Assembly (NCBI GenBank): GCA_963576565.1
Contig: OY755038.1
Span: 11,857,756-11,921,755 of the forward strand
Direction: 5' to 3'
DNA length: 64,000 nucleotides
From: Aspidapion aeneum
Taxonomy: Eukaryota; Arthropoda; Insecta; Coleoptera; Brentidae
Each line of letters opens with the position of its first letter. Positions within the stretch are counted from its first letter, which is position 1. The translations under genes and the position numbers were made by a program. Shown piece by piece: positions 41,448 through 47,400 of the stretch. Under the pieces are notes generated by a model, which had not been told where the DNA came from, made no database searches, and saw only the letters and a list, made by a program, of their open reading frames with translations.

Positions 41448-44400
41448 TATAAGTAAAAGCCGCACGCAAAGCCGCCGACAATCGGTTACTTTTATTCGCT
41501 TTTCGGAACCTTTATTGATATAGAACGTAAAGGCATTTTTAAAGCGAAGCAACTTTAATAAAAACTGGGTGTTTCATGTAAAAAAATGTATATAATTGGT
41601 ACTCACCGTGTAAATTATAAACGTCATATTTGACAGAAGTGCTGTCAATTGTGGAAAAAACTACCTTCTTGTGAAACCTTTTGGTTTCAACCTCATAGGA
41701 CTAACAGCAAAAAAGTGTTTTTTCAGGAAACGTTTATAATGAAAGACCCTGTACATACAGTTTAGGTTACTTCCAAGATTATTTATAAAAAAAATATATT
41801 TCAAAAGCAATTAAAGTACACCAAAATTATTTTTTTATAAATAAGCTATAGAGTCCCTCCCAACATGCAAATTTCAAAAGAAAAACTTCCAAAACTTGCA
41901 AACTTCTCTTGAAATTTAAGCATCACCAGGTGGGGGGGGGGGAAGTATCCTAAACGCCCCAAAAGTGCATAATTTGAATTTGTCAACAGCAAATTTTAAC
42001 ATACATTTTTTGTCAAATGACCGTTTAGATTATTTTTAAAATGATGCCTATCATCAGGGCTATTCTTACCAGAATTCCAAACAATTCAGAAATTCCGCCA
42101 TGAGCAATGATCAAGTTAAAACCTAGCAGAACCCATGGCAGGAAAATGGCCTTGAATCTGGTTCCAAACCAAAACGTCACTATCGTGTCCTTATTCAGCT
42201 GACACCAAACATAGAGAACTGACATCACCATTGGATCCATCAAAAGCTATAAATTTAAAAAACTTAAAATAAAATTTTGGGAATAGTGGTCATAACAGAA
42301 TTTTCTCATTTTGAATTTGACTTTTTCCATTTTTAAATAAAACATTGCAACTGGTTACAAACTAAGTTAAAAATAAACATAACAAAAGTACATATTTTTA
42401 TTTATAACAAAAATTGCATTTTTTGTTTTATGATTTTTAAATTAATTAATTAAAAAAAATTTCAGGGCTCTCAACACCTTCATACTTTTTTTCAGGATTC
42501 ATAAAAGCTCATATTTTAAAAAAAATACCTTCATAATTTTCATATTTTAATCAATGAAGATTAACTGAGGGGGCTAATGTTGGCTCCAGTAGTGACTAGC
42601 TACAAGACGCTAGCGCTACCAAGTCCACTTCCAATCCCTGGCTTCGCATGCGTAGATCTACCAATATTGTTTACCTCATGTATTAGAATCGATGTACAGG
42701 GTGATTTTCACTTGAATGATTCTAACCACATGAAAATAGAAAGTTTCAAAAACCTAACCTAACGAAACCTAATCAGATCTAACCGAACCGAACCAAAGCA
42801 AACTAAACCAATAGTTTTTTTCAAAAAAAAAACTTTCCTGACTTCCTACCTGGGATGCTAGAGGATGTGAATCCGAACCGGACCGTACTGAACCGAACCT
42901 ATCCAAACCTAACCCTACCCAACTAAACCTAATTAGCAGTACGTGTTGTAGTTTAGTTTGGTTAGGTTAGGTTTGGTTCAGTTTAGTTAGGTTCGGTTCG
43001 GATTCACATCCTCTAGGATCCCGGGCAGGAAGTCAGGAAAGTTTTTTTTTTGAAAAAAATTATTGGTTCATTTTCCTTCGGTTCGGTTAGATTTGATTAG
43101 GTTTTGTTAGGTTAGGTTTTTGAAACTTTCTATTTTCATGTGGTTAGAATCATTCAAGTGAAAATCACCCTGTATGCATCTATTCTAATACATGAGGTAA
43201 ATAATATTGGTAGATCTGCGCTTGCGAAGCCAGGGATTGAAAGTGGACTTGGTAGCGCTAGCGTCTTGTGTGACTAGCTCCAGTAGTGACTACTGTTGAA
43301 GCAAACATAAATTAAAAATTATCTTATTCATTTAAAGTATATTTAACCCTGTTTCCTTCCTCGGCATGATCTGCTGATTTTACCTTACAGTGTTCCTGTT
43401 TTGAGCTCTTAAAAATGGTGTTTTTAGATTTTTTTTGTACCTTATAGTTTTTATTATACAGAAGATTTTTTAAAATACTGTAATTTTGTAAAAACATTTT
43501 TATAGCAATTTTTTTTTGCAGAAGAGAATGCCATTGTCAAAATTTTTACAAAAAAATTTGGTTTTTGGCATCCTTTATTTAAAAACAAAAAAATATTTTA
43601 GCTCACACAGTTACTATACTATAGTAGTGTGAGCTTTGGTGATCCTAATTTTTTCGAGAAAAAAAAAGTTGCTCCGATTTCAAAAATTTTTATATATCTT
43701 TGCGTTTCAGAAGATTTTGAAACTTTTTTGTTGCGCCGTCTGTCTGTCTGTATGTCTGTCTGTATGTCTGTAACGACCCACGCGCATAACTCAAAAACCG
43801 CTTGGCCGATTTTAATGAAATTTGGTACCTAGGCTGGGTTTTGGGCCGAGATGGTCCCATTTAAAAATGAACAAAATCCACCGAACACAAACCAAATAAA
43901 AGGGTGGGGGTAGATTTCAAAAATTAGAGTTTAAGTGAAAATATGGCGTGTGTGATATCAAACGAAAGGTAATTGAGTCTGGAGTTAAACAAAATACATT
44001 TTAATTTATTTAAAAAAAAGGGTGGGGGTATATTTCAAAAATTAGAGTTTAAGTGAAAATATGGCGTGTGTGATATCAAACGAAAGGTAATTGAGTCCGG
44101 AGTTTAACAAAATACATTTTAGTTTTTGTTTTTTTAAGGGTGGGGGTTGATTTCAAAAATTTGAGTTTAAGTCAAAACATGGCTTGTGTGGTATCAAACA
44201 AAAGGTAATTTAGTCTGGAGTTGAATAAAATATATTTTAGTTTTTAGTTATATTAGCTCACACATACACTATAACTAGAGTACCTAGTGTGAGCTTAGGG
44301 GCCCATATATTGGCAGAGTATTTTAAAATGTCAAAAAGAACTAAATGTTAAAGATTTTATTGTTCTTGCATAATGCCAAATTTATAACAATGACTTATTT

Positions 44401-47400
44401 TAAAAGCTATACTGGTCAAAAATTATGCAGCATCATTTTTTTCTCAAAATAAGTTGAAGGATGAAAAAAGAGGTGAGGTGAAATCCACAGAAAATGTACT
44501 CTTAAAATATGTGCCTTCTTTTTGTTTGGCGATACCTCATTTAGGCCTAATTCAACTTTTTGAAACATATGGAGAACATATGGATAAAAATTTTTTTTTT
44601 GTAATTTCATATTTTTATTAAAAGATTTCATATTTTTCATATTATTTTACTGATTATCTGTTGAGAGCCCAGTGATTGACCTTTCCTTTCAACCTACTGT
44701 AATACTTATCAATTTATTGCCTAAAAAAATTAGTTCTTACCGGCATATCAGCCACTAGACCAATGATAAGACATCCAATCCAGTTAAAAATTAACAGAAA
44801 TGCATAGTCTGCTGGCCTGGCTGCATAAGAGTCTAAAATAAGTTTTTTATAGTTATTATATAGTATATTATAAAACTTTGGAAACATTACTAAGGTAAAA
44901 TGCCCCGTTATTGATACCTTAAGCCAAAAAATTGAGGAAAAAATCATAAGATTGTTCATTTTAACAAACGTGGAATTTCGTACCCGTGAATTTAAAAATC
45001 AAACAAGTTCCGTGGCTAATCGGGCAAAAAGGAGTTTTTTTGTTTCCCTTATATTTTTCCGTGGGTAGCTTGAAAGCTTAAAAATTCCGTTGATTGACGC
45101 TCACTGTCTTGAAGACGGGTAAAAATGCAATCTGTGTTGATCCGGCCTGAAAGACAAAGAGCTGTCGTAGGTCACGGACTATACTTGTTTTCTTTTATTT
45201 ACTTAGATCTTTTCATTGATCGATATTGTATAGCAGTGTTTTCTTTCGCCTGCTTTTGGTTTTTTTTGTTTCTCTCTCGAACATTAAAGCAAGCTAAACG
45301 GTCATATTATTTTACTAGGATTCAGCGATCTCATAATCAAAATAAAGAAACATGGAAAATAGTTAACAAGTTGAGGGGGCAAAATTCATCTTCAGTGTCT
45401 ACAGATCTTAAAGGTAATGATTTAAACTCTTTCTATTGCAGTATAGCCCAGAAACTTTCTAGTAAAATTAATTCAACTAAAGATCCATTGGACTATTTAA
45501 ATAATATTTCTGTTACAAACACATTTTCCCTAAGTCACACAACAGCTTCTGAAATTAAAGAAATCTTTCAAAAATTAAAAAACAAAAACTCTACTGGCTG
45601 GGACAAAATGTCTCTTAGAATTTTTGAGGCACTCCCTGAATCAGTTTTGATTGTCCTTGCTGAAGCCATCAATGAATCGTTTAATTTAGGAAATTTTCCG
45701 GATTGTTTAAAAAAAGCTTTAATACTACCTATCTTTAAGGGAGGAGATCACAACATTCCTTCAAATTTCAGACCTATTGCAGTACTACCGACATTGTCCA
45801 AAATAATTGAAAAATTGGTACAAGTTAGGCTGACAAATTTTTTAATAGAGAATAGAATTCTTAGTGGTACACAGTTTGGTTTTCAAGCTAACATAGGCAC
45901 CAGTGATGCCATATTTAATTTGCTTGAAGAGCTCTATCTCAAACTAAATGCAGGTGAGAGGGTCGCAGCAGTGTTCTGTGATCTATCGAAGGCCTTTGAT
46001 TGCGTGGATCACAGGATACTGTTGGGAAAGCTTGGGAAGTATGGAGTCGGTGGTGTAGCGTTAAGGTGGTTTAAGTCGTATTTATCTGAGCGTTCACAAT
46101 CAGTCATCTTAAGTAATGAAGCCTCCACCACACAACAGTTAAATGTTGGAGTTCCGCAAGGATCCATACTTGGACCTCTAATATTTTTGATATTTGTGAA
46201 TGATATTTCACATCTTCCTATAAGTGGTCAAATCACCAGTTTTGTAGACGATAACACATTCTTGTGGCATGATGTTATTGCTGAAAGGCTCGCAGTTACA
46301 GTTCAAAACGACCTTGGTCTCATTAAGGAATGGTGTGATGCAAATTTATTATCTTTTAATGTCTCAAAGACACATATTTTAAATTTTAGATGTGATCTCA
46401 ATAATATACAACTACAAAATGAAAATATTACAAACCAGGGTATTAATAAGTTCTTGGGTATCATAATTGATAATTCACTTAAGTTTGATGAACATATTAA
46501 AAAGTTAAATAGTAAGATTGCTTCAGGCTGTTTTGCTCTGAGAGTAGTAGCACAGAACTTGGATTTTGTCACGGCAAAAAATGTATACTATTCTTTGGTT
46601 CAATCACATCTTTCTTATGGCATATGCTTTTGGGGATGCTGTTCAGAACAACTTTTTAAATCGGTATTTACTTTACAAAAGAGAGCAATCAGATATCTTT
46701 GTAGAGTAAAAAGACGTAGTTCCTGTAGACCTTTATTTCAGGAACATAAAATACTAACTTATGTTGTATCTTTATTTTGGAGACAGTTTGTTTGGTGTTT
46801 AAAAAATATCGAGGCGAATTAGAAAGACCTAGTACTTACTCTAGTCGTCGTCCCTTTTTACTGCAACTTCCAATTCCGCATTCAACCTTCTTTAAAAACT
46901 CATTTATATACAATGGAAAAAAAATATTTAATCATTTATCAGTGGAAATTAGGTAAATTGTTTGCTATAAAAAATTCAGAAGGATGACAAAGGAATTCTT
47001 AGCCACAAAGAGCTACTATAGCTTGGAAGAATTTTTTTCTCACTAGATAAATAGAAATAAAATATTCTTTCTTGGATTCAAATTTTAATAAATTAAAGTA
47101 GGCTTACACATTTCCAATTTTATGGATTCGACTATTATAAAACCGAAGTGAAATTTATTTGCTGGTTATAATTATTATTTTACTTTATTTATATTGTAAT
47201 GAATATGTATACTTATATTTTCTTAATAATATTACCATATACAGTGCAGATTAAGTAGACGTTAAGTTAGATAAGCATGGCTTTGTCAATGTAATCTTTT
47301 TCTACAGACAATAAAGCTACTTTTGACTTTGACTTTGACGTATCTCGGTAGATGGCGCCTCTTGCTATAGTTCGCTCACTAATTACATTTAATTAGAGAC

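Noticed and set aside
42890..43010. Insect telomere repeats (TTAGG-like) in an internal position
   Set aside because: The GGTTAGG and AACCTAACC runs belong to the degenerate palindromic core of the Mutator-like foldback and are mixed with GGTTCGG units.
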